64,000 nucleotides of DNA. It comes from Cannabis sativa (lineage: Eukaryota; Streptophyta; Magnoliopsida; Rosales; Cannabaceae). Position numbers and translations under genes: made by a program. Shown here one piece after another: positions 47,032 to 57,457 of this stretch. The first letter of the stretch is position 1. The number at the start of each line of letters is the position of its first letter. The stretch lies in NCBI RefSeq assembly GCF_029168945.1, contig NC_083602.1, positions 79,566,600-79,630,599 of the forward strand. Reading direction: 5' to 3'. The notes beneath the pieces were generated by a model. That model did not search any database. It saw only the letters and a program-made list of their open reading frames with translations, and was not told the origin of the DNA.

Positions 47032-48370
47032 CAGTAAATAAATACCGTTGTGACATTTCTTACCTCCAATTGGGTCTCCGAGATTGTCTAACCTAAAATT
47101 ATTTTTATTTTATAAATAACATGCATGTTACACACATATTCTAATAAAATTTCCGTAATTAATAAATTACACTTATTTATCTATTTATAGTAAAATTCCC
47201 TATTATCCACAGAATTAGATTAGTAAGATCATAATCTTACCCATTATACCCTTATTAATCTATATTTTATAAAATATGCCTTAATTAATCATAATTAGAT
47301 TTCCTCAATATTACATTCAACATTTATTAGTATTTTAGTCATTTTTTTTTATGATCGTGTACGATGTAGTTATTAAGTGTCCCTTATAATTTTCTAAAAT
47401 TTTTTGAGTAGTTTGCAATGCTGAATATGATTTACATATTTTGCTGCACACATGACTGTTTTTTCTTATACGTGTGACAAGTAATTATTTTAATTTTATT
47501 TTTAGCATTATAAACTATTCAAAAAATTTTTCCAGTTCTATTTCTCCATGGAGGAAAGAGGAAGGGATATAACTCAACCGTAGAGTGTCACTTTGATGTA
47601 GTGGAAGTCATGAGTTCGAGCCTCATTATCCCTAAACTCAATGTGTGTTTCTATTTTTAATTGCTCTCAAGACGTGGTCCTATATTTATTGAAATATAAA
47701 TTAAAAAAAAATAATTCTTAATTAAATGCCATCAGAATAGAATTAATGTTTTCAGTTGTGAATAAGTAGGACATACAGAATTAAGAAAAAATTGGACTAA
47801 AGAATGAAATGGGAGAAAATTCTCTCAAAGATGTAACAAATCAAAACGACTTAGTTAGTTAATGACTCCATTTATCGATTATATCAACATTACGCTCTCT
47901 CATCATGAAAGATGCAATCTTTAAAGACCTGATGTCGAGTTCTGAGTTGGGTAAAACTAGGTAAAGTTGAAAAGGAAAATATGTTAGAGTAGAAGTTAAT
48001 TATGTGGAGAATTAATTGATGTTTGTCGATATTTTACTCTACCCAAAACCTATTCTTAGCTTTCACGAGATGATCTTCTTAGTGTTAAATACGGAAACAT
48101 GCACATGGTGTTATATCATCATGATGACTTTCCCTCTGCTCCTTTTAAGAAACTGTTTACTTTCTTTCTTTTTCTCTTCTTCAGGGATTATGTCATAATC
48201 ATTGGACTTGGAGTCTCTGTTTTCTCATTATGTATATGATATCGGTTCTCACTGACATCTGTAGGTACTGGGAATTCAGCTTTCTGGGCATTTATTAAAT
48301 CAGTTGTTTTGATTCTTTTGAATGATTTCTGGTTAGCTGAGGTAGTTTCGCATCTGGGTTTTCTGTAAAA
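47032..48370 (+). other. Upstream region of the GH127 gene
   Basis: AT-rich intergenic DNA with the plastid-derived trnV-like insert (47545-47680). A strong pyrimidine tract ending in CAG (about 48,155-48,183) could be the acceptor of a 5'-UTR intron of the downstream gene. I see no clear TATA box and no coding region. Confidence 0.4.
47563..47634 (+). pseudogene. trnV: Plastid-derived trnV-GAC-like sequence (anticodon changed to GAT)
   Basis: 72 nt that fold as a tRNA: acceptor AGGGATA/TATCCCT, anticodon stem TCACT/AGTGG, T-arm with GTTCGAG. It closely matches the chloroplast trnV-GAC as I remember it, and the similarity goes on into the 3' flank (CCTAAACTCAATGTG...), which argues for a nuclear insertion of plastid DNA (about 47545-47680). 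The anticodon loop reads TTGATGT, so the anticodon is GAT (Ile type) rather than GAC. No obvious nuclear Pol III terminator of four or more T follows at once. Probably not functional, but the fold is fully preserved. Confidence 0.8.
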
Positions 48371-51300
48371 ATGAATAATTTTAGAGTTTTTGAGCTTTTA
48401 CTTGGTTTTATAGTGTTTATGCTATCTCGGTTCTGTTCGAGTAAGGAGTGTACAAATTCTCCAACCCAACTCTCATCACATACTCTTCGATACGAGCTTT
48501 CAATATCCAAGAGTGAGAGTTGGGGAAAAGAGATGTTCTCACACAACCATTTGACACCATCAGACGATTCAGCTTGGTCAAACTTGCTTTCCAGAAAGAT
48601 TTTGAGGGAAGAAGACGAAGTTGAGTGGACAATGATGTACCGGCAACTAAAAAAATCAGGTCTTAATGACGGCCCAGGGAATTTTCTCAAGGAAATTTCT
48701 TTGCATGATGTTAGATTGAATCCTGCTTCGACGCATGGGGTGGCACAGCAAACGAATTTGGAGTATCTGTTGATACTAGATGTGGATAACCTAGTTTGGA
48801 GCTTTAGAAAGACAGCAGGTTTGGCAACTCCTGGAACGCCATACTCAGGCTGGGAGGACCCAAAAGTTGAGCTACGGGGTCATTTTGTAGGTTGGTTTTT
48901 CTTTTAATTCTAATATTCCCAAGTACACAAATACGTATGTGCTCAGCTAATGATATGTTTCTGATATATATATGTATATATATATATATATATATATAAC
49001 TTTATCTTATGACACATTAGTCAATATTTTTTCACTATTTTGCTCTGTTCATTGGTACATTTTATAATAGAACTTTTGCTTTTATGATGTTGAAGGGCAT
49101 TTCTTGAGTGCAACAGCACAAATGTGGGCAAGCACACATAATGATACTCTCAAACAAAAAATGTCTGCTGTAGTGTCCTATCTATCTGAATGTCAGGAGA
49201 AATTAGGGACTGGATATCTTTCTGCTTTTCCATCTGAGCTATTTGATCGTTTTGAGGCCATAAAACCTGTCTGGGCTCCTTATTACACCATTCACAAGGT
49301 TTAGTTTTACTTGATTTGTTTCACTGCATGTATGAGCCCTAAAACAATGCTACACAATATAATTTTTTGATTTCTTTACTTTGACAGATTCTAGCAGGTC
49401 TACTGGATCAATATACATTAGCTGGTAATGATCAAGCTTTCAAGATGATGACTTGGATGGTTGACTACTTTTACAAGCGTGTTCAAAATGTGGTCTCCAA
49501 ATACACAGTAGAAAGACACTACCAGACACTCAATGAAGAAACTGGTGGCATGAACGATGTGCTGTATAGACTGTACAGCATAACGGTAGGTAATTCTGTG
49601 GTTGGAATTTACTTGTATTATTGTGATAGGACAATGGAAACTTGACAAGCAAATTTCATGTTAATATGATCAGGCAAATCCAAAGCATTTATTGTTGGCT
49701 CACCTATTTGATAAACCATGCTTCTTAGGCTTGCTGGCAGTTCAGGTAAGCAATATTTGTTTCTGTTGGCTCCTCCAACAATTACTATTACTAAAGCCTG
49801 TTCGATAAAACCAAATTCTGCCTTTTGCTTGTAGGCGGATGACATATCTGGTTTTCATGCCAATACACATATCCCAATTGTGATTGGTTCTCAATTGCGG
49901 TATGAAATCACTGGTGATCCACTTTATAAGGTAATTTCTCTTTCTTCAGTATTTAATGATGCTTGCATCATTTTTATTGCCCAGTTCGCTTCTTAGTAAT
50001 TGCTTAGTCTCTTATATAGGACTTCCTTTCCATGTAAAATTGTATTGAACTTCTGAGTTCTCATTTAAATTAAAATTTCAAATAATTCAGTGGGTTTAAT
50101 AAATATTATTAGTGAACTTCATTTAGTTAGTAGAAGGTAAAGAAAATGAGAGTCAGTAGTGATCTATCATTGATTGCCAGGACATTGGAACATTCTTCAT
50201 GGAGGTCGTGAACTCATCTCATAGCTATGCAACTGGAGGAACATCAGTTAGCGAGTTCTGGTATTATTATTTATAAGCACATTGAGTTTTAATTATACAT
50301 TCATAGGAACCCTTCCTTTCACCTGAATCTTTTATTTATAGCTACGAGAAGTTGCTATACTTCTTTCGTTGTGCATTGCTAGTTCTTCTAGACTAGTTTT
50401 AATCCATCTCTAATTTTTCTTTCTTTGATGGCTGTACTTTAATCTGCTGTGAGCAGGTCTGATCCCAAGAGATTGGCAAACACTCTACAAACTGAGAATG
50501 AAGAGTCATGCACAACTTACAACATGCTAAAGGTATCCGTTTCAGTTTGGATTATAAAACTTGCCAATGTACATATATTGCAGGTTGTGGTAAAAATATG
50601 CTTGGTAATTCAAGTAAAGTTCATGTTTACAATCTTCAGGTCTCTCGTCATCTGTTTAGGTGGACTAAAGAAATGGCATATGCAGACTACTATGAGAGGG
50701 CTCTTACAAATGGTGTGCTAGGAATCCAACGAGGAACAGAACCAGGAGTAATGATTTACATGCTACCACTAGGTCGTGGAGTTTCCAAGAGCAAAAGCTA
50801 CCACGGATGGGGAAAGCCATTTGAGTCATTCTGGTGCTGCTATGGAACAGGTAAGGATTGTGCTTAGTACATCATTTATTTACTTAAAAGGTTCAGCTGA
50901 AAGTCTTCATCTTGATCTTTTTCAGGAATTGAATCATTTTCAAAGCTAGGAGACTCAATATATTTTGAAGAAGATGGACAAGTTCCTGGTATTTATGTTA
51001 TCCAATACATACCAAATTCCCTTGACTGGAAACTTGGAAAAGTTGTGCTTGATCAGAAAGTTGATCAAGTTAACTCATGGGATCCTCGCCTTCGAGTGAC
51101 TTTCACTATTTCTTCAGGGGAGTCAGGAAAATCACTGACATTAAACTTGCGAGTTCCAAGTTGGACACACTTAAGTGGTGCAAAGGCAAAGTTAAATGCT
51201 AAAGAAATTTCTTTACCAGCTCCAGGTTGAGTGGATTACAATCTCCAATGAATTTCTAGCGTTGCATCGTTTGTGAACTTCTGACATTTTAACTTTTGGT

Positions 51301-52257
51301 TATATATAATAATTCAGGTAATTTTCTTTCAATCACTAAGAATTGGAACCCTGGTGACACAGTCACACTTGACCTTCCAATTACTCTAAGAACAGATCCC
51401 ATTAAAGGTAGTTTCATTGGGTAGCCATCTTTATAAATTCACATGTTTGCCAAGTTTTTCAACATAACTTTATATATATATCTATATATGCTCACTAATT
51501 TTGTCTTGGGAATAATCCAGATGATCGGCCTGAGTACGTTTCAATACAGGCGATTCTTTATGGCCCTTATCTGCTTGCAGCTCATAGCAGTGGTGATTGG
51601 GACATAAAAACTGGATCGACTAGCTTTCCTTCAGATTGGATAACTCCAATTCCTTCCTCTTACAGTGATTATCTGGTGTCTTTCACCCAAGACCTTGAAG
51701 ACTCAACTCTCGTCTTAACAAACTCAAACAATTCAATCACTATGGAGAAACTTCCTGAACCTGGGACAGATTCTTCTCTTAAAGCTACTTTCAGGCTTAT
51801 CTTAACAGACTCACCTTCTTCAGACTTATCCACAACCAAGGACATCTTTGGAAAATCAGTAATGCTGGAGCCATTTGATTTTCCTGGCATGATTGTAGTG
51901 CAGCAAGGAGAAGACAAAGACCTCACAGTGACAGATGCCTCAACTGACAAAGGTTCATCAATTTTTCGGGTTGTTTCAGGATTGGACGGAAGAAATGAGT
52001 CAGTATCTTTGGAATCTGAAAGCAAGAAAGGTTGCTTTGTGTATAGTGTGAATAATGAGGCAGGTGGGAGATTGAAGCTAGGCTGCAACTTGAGGAGCTC
52101 TTCAAGTACTGGAGCCAGCTTTGCAATCAATGAAGGACTCACCAAGTACCATCCTATCAGCTTTGTGGCTAAAGGGGCATCAAGGAATTACCTTTTGTCT
52201 CCATTGTTTAGCTTTAGAGATGAATCTTACACTGTTTATTTCAACATTACAACTTAG
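48371..52257 (+). CDS. Secreted GH127/DUF1680 glycoside hydrolase, 11 exons
   Basis: Exons: 48371-48890, 49096-49298, 49388-49585, 49674-49745, 49835-49930, 50181-50260, 50457-50532, 50640-50850, 50926-51225, 51318-51407, 51521-52257. All introns are GT-AG and phases agree, giving 2583 nt (860 aa). A hydrophobic signal peptide (about 5-24) precedes KECTN, so the protein should enter the secretory pathway and act in the wall or apoplast. The GH127 barrel holds the EESC motif (Glu406, Cys408) and FWCCYGTG (Cys481, Cys482). These are equivalents of the zinc-binding Glu/Cys set and nucleophile Cys of bacterial beta-L-arabinofuranosidase HypBA1. A C-terminal beta-domain ends near SPLFSFRDESYTVYF. 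By family, plant members are thought to act on beta-L-arabinofuranosyl units, for example of hydroxyproline-rich proteins; the substrate here is inferred. No break is seen. Confidence 0.92.
48891..49095 (+). other. Intron 1 of the GH127 gene with (TA)n microsatellite
   Basis: Starts GTTGG, ends AAG, phase 1. It holds a TA repeat at about 48,964-48,999. The remaining nine introns are 75-250 bp. Confidence 0.85.
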
Positions 52258-52510
52258 ATCATAATAATACTAGACATAAAAACTAGCCATTGCAGGCAGT
52301 TGTTTATTGAAAGAAAGCCCTGAAATAACTAGCATTTAATTTTCAGTCGTAAATATAAATATATATAATTTATATTTCTGCTTGATGCAAGTTCTGAAAA
52401 GATTAGTGTTTGTAATGAACAAGTTGTAGTTGAGGATTTGGTGGTTGGTAATGGTGAACCATGGATAGGAATACTGTTGTACTAAAAAAAATTACTTTTT
52501 TTTTTTTTTT
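52258..52510 (+). other. 3' UTR and downstream flank of GH127 gene
   Basis: AT-rich, with no coding sequence. No perfect AATAAA is seen; several near matches lie at 52,340-52,365. It ends in an A8 run and a T-tract (about 52,482-52,511) where the LINE-derived DNA begins. Confidence 0.5.
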
Positions 52511-54299
52511 TCAATTTTTGGGCAACAGCCCACATTATATACATCTATAAAAGTTTAAAAGGTAATGGGGGTTTGGGTTTTCGAACCACGGAGATTATGA
52601 ACAAGGCGTTCCTTATGAAGTGGGCTTGGAAAGTGCTAACCAATGATGACTCCCTGTGGCGCCAACTCATGAACAACAAATACATCAACAACTCGAACTT
52701 CTTTGATTTGGAGAGGAAACTGTCAGATACAACACTTTGGAAGGCCATTCTCAATATTCGTGACAAATTTCAAAAGGGAATTTGCAGGAGAATCGGAAAT
52801 GGAAAGGCAACTTCGATTTGGTTTGACCCTTGGGTGCCTGGAGATAATACACAACCAATGCCTTGTGTAGAAGCATCTGAAGGAGTGAGCTTAGTTAGTA
52901 ATTTCATTATAAACAAGCAATGGAATGAAGACATGGTTCGGAAATGGTTCGCAAGAGATGATGCTAAAAGAATTCTCAACATTTCTCTCCCCGATTCCAC
53001 CACGAATGATTCTTGGCTCTGGCTTCCGGAACCGAATGGTGAGTTCTCGGTCAAATCGGCTTGCAGAATGCTATCAACTCAAAATCAGGATGTGCATTCG
53101 GATAGAAAATGGAGAATTCTTTGGGGAGCATCAATTCACAACCTGCTGAAATTTCTTTGGTGGCGAATCTTATCCAACAGCCTCCCCACCAAAGGCAAGA
53201 TCGGTTCCCTATTTCCAATTACTGACAAGAATTGCCTTTTCTGCTCATCCTATATAGAGAGTAGCTTTCATTTATTCTGGGACTGTATAGTTGCAAGATC
53301 CATCTGGTTTGGATGCTCGTGGTGTGTGAGAACTTCTGTCCCTTCCATCTCAAATTGGGAGGAGTGGACTGATTGGTTCATTGTGTCGGCCAACAGACCT
53401 CATGTAATGGACCTCAACTGCTTCTTAGGAGGTGCTGGAATTATTTTCGAAAGCATATGGAAGGAAAGAAACTCCCTACTCCATGGTAAGCAGCCGATCC
53501 CCTTGAAAGTGCAAGTAGAATACATTAATAGTAGATTCCATGAAATGGACACAATTAAGGAGTCTACCAATCCTCCAAACATTGAATGGAATCCACCTCC
53601 GGTAGGTTGGATTGCTTGCAACTCGGATATTGCTATTGGCCAATTCCAAGCAACGGGGGCTGCGGTGTTCAGGGATACGACTGGATCTATCCTCCGCGTC
53701 ACCACGTTTAGATCTAATCACTGTGACCCGCTGCCAGGGGAAATCTCTGCAATCATTGAAGGTGCGGCAGAAGCAGCAAAATTTGGCTACAGGAATGTCA
53801 TTTTTCAGAGTGACTCGCTGAATGCAGTTAGTGCGTTGAAAAGCAACACTTCTGATATACAAAAACTGCATTTCAACATTCAAGAGAAGGTTAAAAAGTT
53901 CATCGAACTCTCGGCGGAATTCAACATTCATGAGATTATATGGACCCCTCGCTCGTGTAATGGTGTGGCCCACTCCGTGGCTCAATGGGCAAACTGAAAC
54001 AACATCTTTGGCGTTTTGGATGTGCCCAATTTTGATGATTTCCTGCAGTTGATTGCTGCAGATGGTCATTTTTCTGTTTAGTTTCCTACTGGTTTAGTCT
54101 TAGATTTAGTTCGGTTTTTTTTTTCTGGTTTTTCTCTGCTTTATGCAGTTTGCTTGACTTTGTTTCGTTAGTGTTCCTGGTTTTCCTGTAGTTTGTTTTT
54201 GTGGTGTTTCTGTCCCAGCTAGGCTGGGCTCTTTTGGCCGTCAGGCCGCCTTGTTGTTGTTTTTTTCAATGGTTTCATTAATCAAAAAATATTACATAA
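52511..54299 (+). mobile_element. 5'-truncated L1-type LINE
   Basis: The 3' part of a plant L1 element. Coding similarity begins in the C-terminal end of reverse transcriptase (GGLGFR..., 52,567) and runs to the ORF2 stop at 53997. It is followed by a 3' UTR ending in CAATGG..AATCAAAAAA (54,265-54,295). Same strand as the GH127 gene, whose stop is 310 bp upstream. Possible short target repeats (AAAAAATTAC/AAAAAATATTAC) are too AT-rich to prove. A T-tract with GGGCAACAGCCC at its left edge looks like the reversed tail of another insertion. Confidence 0.85.
52567..53997 (+). pseudogene. LINE ORF2 C-terminal fragment: zf-RVT and RNase H
   Basis: About 476 codons open without a stop, lacking endonuclease and most of the RT. 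From the TTG at 52573, residues 1-100 are the end of the RT connection region. zf-RVT spans about 155-245 (FSVKSACRM, WWRIL, CLFC, HLFWDC). An RNase H fold spans about 340-470, with candidate catalytic acids in CNSD (346-349), GEISAIIE, QSDS (412) and the NGVAHSVA end. The open frame points to a fairly recent insertion, but without endonuclease and RT it cannot move itself. Translation from the GH127 promoter is unlikely. Confidence 0.85.
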
Positions 54300-54712
54300 A
54301 AAAGTTCGAAGAATTTTGATTTGATTGCTAAAAGCAGGTTGTTTTTTTTAAAAAAAAAAATTATATATATATTTTTTTTATTTTTCTTTTGAAATCTAGG
54401 CAAGTCAAGGTGATCTCCCACTTCAAGAGAATATATATGTGTTTATATATATATATATAATTCTCTTGAGCAAATTACAACACATTTACATTATTCATTT
54501 ATTGTTGTATTTGAGCTCTTTCTATCTCTCCTACTCATTTTCTTCTTTTTTTTTTCTTTTTTTTTCTTCTCAAATCTACAACACTACTCAAATAAAAGCT
54601 ACCCTCTCCTTTTATGTAAGTAACCAAAAAAAAAAAAAAAGAGTATGTGAAGGAGAAAGAAGAAAAATAAAATATAGGAAAGATAAAGTGTGGTTGTGTG
54701 TGTAAGAGAGAG
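54300..54712 (+). other. AT-rich flank and possible promoter/leader of F-box fragment
   Basis: Contains a perfect inverted repeat TCAAGAGAAT (about 54422-54431) and ATTCTCTTGA (about 54460-54469) separated by an AT-repeat, then pyrimidine-rich DNA and an A15 run, and a GA-rich leader directly before the ATG at 54713. No coding evidence. Confidence 0.4.
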
Positions 54713-54874
54713 ATGGAGAGCTTGCTTTGTGATGAGGTTCTTGTAAAAATATTTCAAAAACTTCCACTAAGTTCATGTTCTTCCATCTTTTTAGTCTCAA
54801 AGTGTTGGCTCCATCTCTTCCGCACTTTTAAGTCCACCACCTTTCTCCAACTTACCCTCTTCTGTTACTGGTTT
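54713..54874 (+). pseudogene. F-box domain fragment
   Basis: From the ATG at 54713: MESLLCDEVLVKIFQKLPLSS, then a VSKCWLHLFRTFKSTTFLQLTL segment. This is the start and helix set of a plant F-box domain like that of F-box/LRR proteins (Skp1-binding, substrate receptor of SCF ubiquitin ligases). After about residue 50 the frame becomes Phe/Leu/Tyr-rich low-complexity sequence, and I find no LRR exons in the following 2 kb. Either a truncated first exon or a pseudogene. The domain call is by recognised pattern. Confidence 0.6.
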
Positions 54875-56760
54875 ATTTTGTTATTGTTTTATTATTATTT
54901 TAAGGTTGTTTTAATATTGTTTTCTTTCATTTCTTTGTCACATTTTTCTAAATATTATTGTACTGTTTTATTCTTTATAGTAACAATGAAATTTATATAT
55001 TTTCTTTAGTATTCTATGCTCCAATATATATTCAGTTTTTCCTCCATTGTTCAATTGTTATTTTTTAGTTGTTTTGCTTCTTTTTATTTTTGATGTCTTC
55101 TCCTATATGTTCTCTTCTTGTGCCCAACTCCGCCTATTTTGCAGCATTGGTTATGTTGTTTCTTTTCCTAGCCAACTTCTACTCTCTTTTTTTTTTGTCT
55201 TCTAGATTTCACACTTTCAAAGAGAGGTTAGATTATTAGTGTCCATGATTCTTTCATTCTTCTTACATCAAATAAATATTTAGTGGTTGGTTTAACCTAT
55301 ATAATTTGAAACCAACATTTCTTAAACATACAAAACAACAGAGGAACAACCTAATAACAACATTAGAAAAACCATGACAACCCTAGTACTAATGGTTTTA
55401 ATGTTTTTGCTTTATCTCGTCGAAATTAATAGTTATTTTTTGGCTGTTCTCGTATTACTATGGTGGTTCTATTCGTGTGTGTGGAAGATAGAGGCCTTAT
55501 TTTATTTTTTTTGGTGTTTACAGTGTAAAAGAAAAAGAAAAGCAGGACAGTATAAATATAATTTTTTCGGTGTGGGAGTACAATTGTAAATATTTGCTCA
55601 AAATCTAATATTTAGTAAGTTCTCCATTTTAATTTTCTATGAGGACTATTGCTCGCTACCTCAAACTATAGTATTGTATTATTTATGACACCGTTAGAAA
55701 AAAGAATTTTTGTAACAATATACATAATTATCATCTAATTTGTAATTTTACCTATAACGTTAATGAAGATGAAATTTTAACTGTCGTATCAGCAACTATG
55801 ACGTGAATCAAGTTTCAGTTGCCGAAAAAATACAATTAGAAAAAATAGAAAACAAAAATGAATAAGCGCATGCAAATCAAACAATCAAACCAATTTGAAG
55901 ACTGATATGCTAACCTTTCTATAAAACCCAGAACAACATCAATTAGCAACAAATCACCAAATCCAAAACACCATTGTCGAACTAGCAAACGAAAATCAAA
56001 AGAACACCATTGTCGAACGAGCATAAACATCAAAACCATAAAGTATTAGCAGCCATATCCACTATCGAGATCTAAATAATCATTAAAAATAGAAAAAGTA
56101 ACCTTGATAACCATTATTATACAAGATCGAAGTTCTCAAAGGTGGAGACGAAGACTACCTGCTAAAAAATATAGAAACAGAGCATCTATAAGCAACTTGC
56201 AATAAAAAGTATGTAAAACAAATCCACTACACATATCAACTAAATAATCACACAATAAATAAGTTTTTTTATTACTATTAACTGCCCAAAGTAATCACAT
56301 AACAAAAATAAATACAAGAATCAGAATTTAGAAACTTTAATTTTTTGTATAAAAAACAGAGCATGAACTAAGATGATCTAAGCATTCTAGATAATATATT
56401 GCTACTCTAAACGTTAAAAAAATTGAACAATGTGTAAACATTCTCCAAGATAGAACTTACATAAAGAACTTTAAGTTCTTATCTATTCATTATTCATGTT
56501 TGAATAAAAAATGTATAAATGTGTACAAAATGTCTTATCATAAAAATGGTGACTAATTCTAGAGTAAAAATTATCCACAATATGATTTTTATAAAACATG
56601 CAATATAAGTTTTTAAGTTCTTGTCTGTTCATTATTCTATTTTAGATCAAAAAAACTGTACAATGTGTAGAAAATGTTTTATGATAAAAATGATGACAAA
56701 TTCTACCTTTGATTTGAGCTAAGAAATACTAAATAAACAAACGTACCTTCTCTACGGATA
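54875..56760. other. AT-rich DNA without recognisable genes
   Basis: Several short open frames occur on both strands (for example 55374-55589), with biased composition and no family resemblance. Nothing else can be supported. Confidence 0.5.
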
Positions 56761-57084
56761 ATGGATCCTCGAACCATCATTCTTTTTAACAATGAAATAT
56801 TGGCTGGATACACAGTCTATGAACTCACAAGAATATTATTACTAAAAAATTGTAGTTATGAAACTCTTCAAAGTAAAATCTGTGAGTCTTTGGGATTGGA
56901 CACAATGACATACAAAATTTATGTGTTAGTTTCTATATCACTCATAAAATATGCAACAACAAAATTCAATTCTATAGATAAACATATTACATATAATTAT
57001 AAGTGTATAACTATAGATCTAAAGAATACCTTTGTTGATTCAAAGAGAAGAATTCAAATGGCGGAAGCGTACCTTAATTCATAG
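56761..57084 (+). pseudogene. Possible MULE transposase N-terminal fragment
   Basis: Open frame of 107 codons starting MDPRTIILFNNEI. The first ~55 residues, with CSYETLQSKICESLGL, resemble the PB1-like N-terminal segment of plant Mutator-like transposases as I recall it. The rest does not. It stops just before the copia LTR at 57089. No terminal inverted repeats were found. The assignment is tentative. Confidence 0.35.
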
Positions 57085-57088
57085 ATAG

Positions 57089-57457
57089 TGATGATCTTAA
57101 TCCATCTTGTAGAGATAATCTTTGTGGTGATTTTGGGTAATGATCTTCCAAGAAAACAAGACTTAGGTTTTCTAATTTTCTCTCTTGATGGGGGAAGATG
57201 AGAATAGAAACTAGCTCTTGTTTCTTGGGGACCACTACCAATTTATAACCTCATAGCTAGGTTATTAATTTTAAGTATTTCTAATTTAGCCCCTCAATAA
57301 ATTAGAAATATCGCTTAGGGTATCTACACATTTAGCCCATGACACTTTAATACCCAATGACCCACAATTACTAAAATGATCACTTTATTTTCGGCCAAGC
57401 TTCAAATAGCAAACACTAATATACATATGAGCCCATATTAGGGATTTTAATCCAACA
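57089..57457 (-). mobile_element. 3' LTR of decayed copia element
   Basis: On the minus strand a polypurine tract (CCCAAGTGGGAGAT, about 57458-57471) is followed by TGTTGGATTAAAATCCC. The right end is firm; the left end (TGATGATC at 57089) is inferred. About 370 bp, much shorter than the copia LTRs elsewhere in the window, so another family. Confidence 0.6.

Noticed and set aside
48295..48690. 131-codon minus-strand frame over exon 1 of the GH127 gene
   Set aside because: Shadow of the coding exon on the other strand; no family match.
52497..52570. Twin-priming (5' inversion) explanation for the reversed T-tract at the LINE's left edge
   Set aside because: A 5' inversion should bring inverted internal LINE sequence, not a poly(A)-like tail; an older separate insertion is simpler.
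54439..54705. 88-codon open frame before the F-box fragment
   Set aside because: Low-complexity translation of TA and T/C repeats; ends in the A-rich leader; no family match.
55374..56039. Short open frames in the AT-rich region after the F-box fragment
   Set aside because: Biased hydrophobic or repetitive composition and no resemblance to LRR exons expected for an F-box gene.
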